Assembly (NCBI GenBank): GCA_902587145.1
Contig: CACIKD010000001.1
Coordinates: forward strand, 58,805-122,804
DNA length: 64,000 nucleotides
Direction: 5' to 3'
Origin: an uncultured Pelagibacteraceae bacterium
Lineage (GTDB): Bacteria; Pseudomonadota; Alphaproteobacteria; Pelagibacterales; Pelagibacteraceae
In this document: positions 63,106 through 64,000 of the stretch, one piece after another
Layout of the letters: each line of letters opens with the position of its first letter
Position numbering within the stretch: position 1 is the first letter of the stretch
The notes under the pieces: model-generated
Database searches by the model: none
What the model was told of the DNA's origin: nothing
The model's input: the letters and a program-made list of their open reading frames with translations, nothing else
Translations under genes and position numbers: made by a program

Positions 63106-64000
63106 TAATAACTATTCTCCTCAAGCTTTTTTGACATTTCAGCAATGTTATCTGGAGGCCAATTAGGTATTTCCATTCCTAGATATAAAGACATAGTATT
63201 TAAGACTTCCTTTATTTCATTAAGTGATTTTCGACCAAAGTTTGGTGTTCTTAACATCTCTGGTTCTGTTTTTTGAACTAAATCTCCTATATAAATAATA
63301 TTATCATTTTTTAAACAATTCATGGATCTAACAGACAATTCAAGTTCTTCAACTCTTTTTAATAAATTTTTATTAAATTCTGGTTCTGAAGATTTAACCT
63401 CTTTTACAATTTCTTTTGGATCTTCAAAATTAACGAACATTGAAAGCTGATCTTGAAATATTCTTGCTGAATAAGCAATTGCATCTTCTGCGGCTACTGT
63501 CCCATTAGTTTCTACGTTCATGACTAATTTATCGTAGTCAAGTGCACTACCAGCTCTTGTATTCTCTATTGAGAATGATACTTTTTTAACTGGGCTAAAT
63601 AAAGAATCTATTGATATCAATCCTAAAGGACTATCTTCTGATCTGTTTTTTGGAGCGGGAACATATCCTTTTCCAGAATTCACGAATAGTTCCATATGAA
63701 AATTTGTTTTCTCATCAACGTTACATATTGTTTGTTCGGGATTTAAAATTTCTACTTCTGGTCCTAATGTTATATCTTTAGCTTTAACTTCTTTTGGACC
63801 TTTAATATCTAAAATAATTTTTTTAGAACTTGTCGAATTACATTTTATTGCTAAATTTTTTACATTTAACACAATGTCTGTTACATCTTCTCTCACGCCC
63901 TTTATAGATGAGAATTCATGTAAAACACCATCAATTTGTATTGCTGTAACAGCTGCGCCTTGAATTGATGATAGTAAAATTCTTCTTAATGAATTTCCTA
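63105..64000 (-). CDS. rpoA: DNA-directed RNA polymerase alpha subunit (5' end outside window)
   Basis: The ORF track starts at an internal GTG (63896), but the frame stays open to the window edge. Upstream codons read [31 protein letters not shown], the conserved RpoA N-terminal domain, so the true start lies beyond 64000. The C-terminal domain (about the last 75 residues) has [48 protein letters not shown], which contacts UP elements and activators. The protein assembles the polymerase core. Confidence 0.97.
   Translation of the reverse strand, partial: GNSLRRILLSSIQGAAVTAIQIDGVLHEFSSIKGVREDVTDIVLNVKNLAIKCNSTSSKKIILDIKGPKEVKAKDITLGPEVEILNPEQTICNVDEKTNFHMELFVNSGKGYVPAPKNRSEDSPLGLISIDSLFSPVKKVSFSIENTRAGSALDYDKLVMNVETNGTVAAEDAIAYSARIFQDQLSMFVNFEDPKEIVKEVKSSEPEFNKNLLKRVEELELSVRSMNCLKNDNIIYIGDLVQKTEPEMLRTPNFGRKSLNEIKEVLNTMSLYLGMEIPNWPPDNIAEMSKKLEENSY

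Noticed and set aside
63105-63896. rpoA starting at the internal GTG of the ORF track
   Set aside because: The frame continues upstream through conserved RpoA N-terminal sequence to the window edge, so this is only the track's first possible start.

Overview
The window looks like a piece of a SAR11 (Pelagibacterales, Candidatus Pelagibacter-like) chromosome. The evidence is very low G+C, almost no intergenic space, ATGA and other short overlaps between consecutive genes, lysine- and isoleucine-rich proteins, and SAR11-type content. That content includes a thiV transporter behind a TPP riboswitch, a K+-independent proton pyrophosphatase, an alphaproteobacterial GTTC-N7-GTTC LexA box, and the ubiquinol-cytochrome c chaperone/rpmF/plsX/ihfA/MerR cluster. 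No stretch of more than about 110 bases lacks a gene. There is no rRNA, CRISPR array, insertion sequence or intrinsic terminator that I can support.

Layout. 1-6.5 kb is the only accessory-looking block: a partial cupin-like gene, a tiny membrane protein, a tyrosine recombinase with a striking core-site-like palindrome just upstream, an FkbM methyltransferase coupled to it, three glycosyltransferase genes (one a double-domain fusion) and a GIY-YIG protein. 6.5-15.6 kb, mostly minus strand: aldehyde dehydrogenase, tRNA-Glu overlapping recJ, glpX, hom, a Lys-rich lipoprotein, argC, rpsI-rplM and ctaA. 15.6-21 kb: chorismate mutase, rpmG, MerR, ihfA, plsX, rpmF (missed by the ORF track), a cytochrome bc1 chaperone, bamE and hppA. 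21-27.5 kb: nusB-ribH-ribBA-ribE-ribD-nrdR-glyA-rpiB and a 2OG hydroxylase. 27.5-38 kb: hemB, then recO-rnc-lepB-acpS-pdxJ-pyrE-rel-folK-smpB-dapA, then slt and tRNA-Ser. 38-43 kb: rarD, riboswitch-controlled thiV and SOS-type umuDC. 42.4-50 kb: an amino-acid-type binding protein and permease with no ATPase, then MATE, trhO, an O-methyltransferase and gatCAB. 50-64 kb: ruvX, pyrB with a degenerate dihydroorotase, plsY, topA, a small exported protein, RidA, ugd-galU, panC, mgtE, lipB, an RluC-like pseudouridine synthase, rplQ and partial rpoA.

How the parts fit. Most genes are housekeeping: cofactors (riboflavin, PLP, haem, heme A, pantothenate, lipoate, folate), pyrimidines, translation and envelope biogenesis. 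Regulation is sparse but visible at 40.5-42.4 kb: a sigma70-type promoter followed by a LexA box drives umuDC, and a second promoter embedded in the end of umuC leads straight into the thiV TPP riboswitch. Ten convergent junctions are so tight that eight overlap. Other unusual points are the recJ stop codon inside tRNA-Glu, a dihydroorotase without its metal ligands, a RibBA without GTP cyclohydrolase residues, a shortened Rel, and the recombinase/glycan block. Everything was read by eye; no searches were run.
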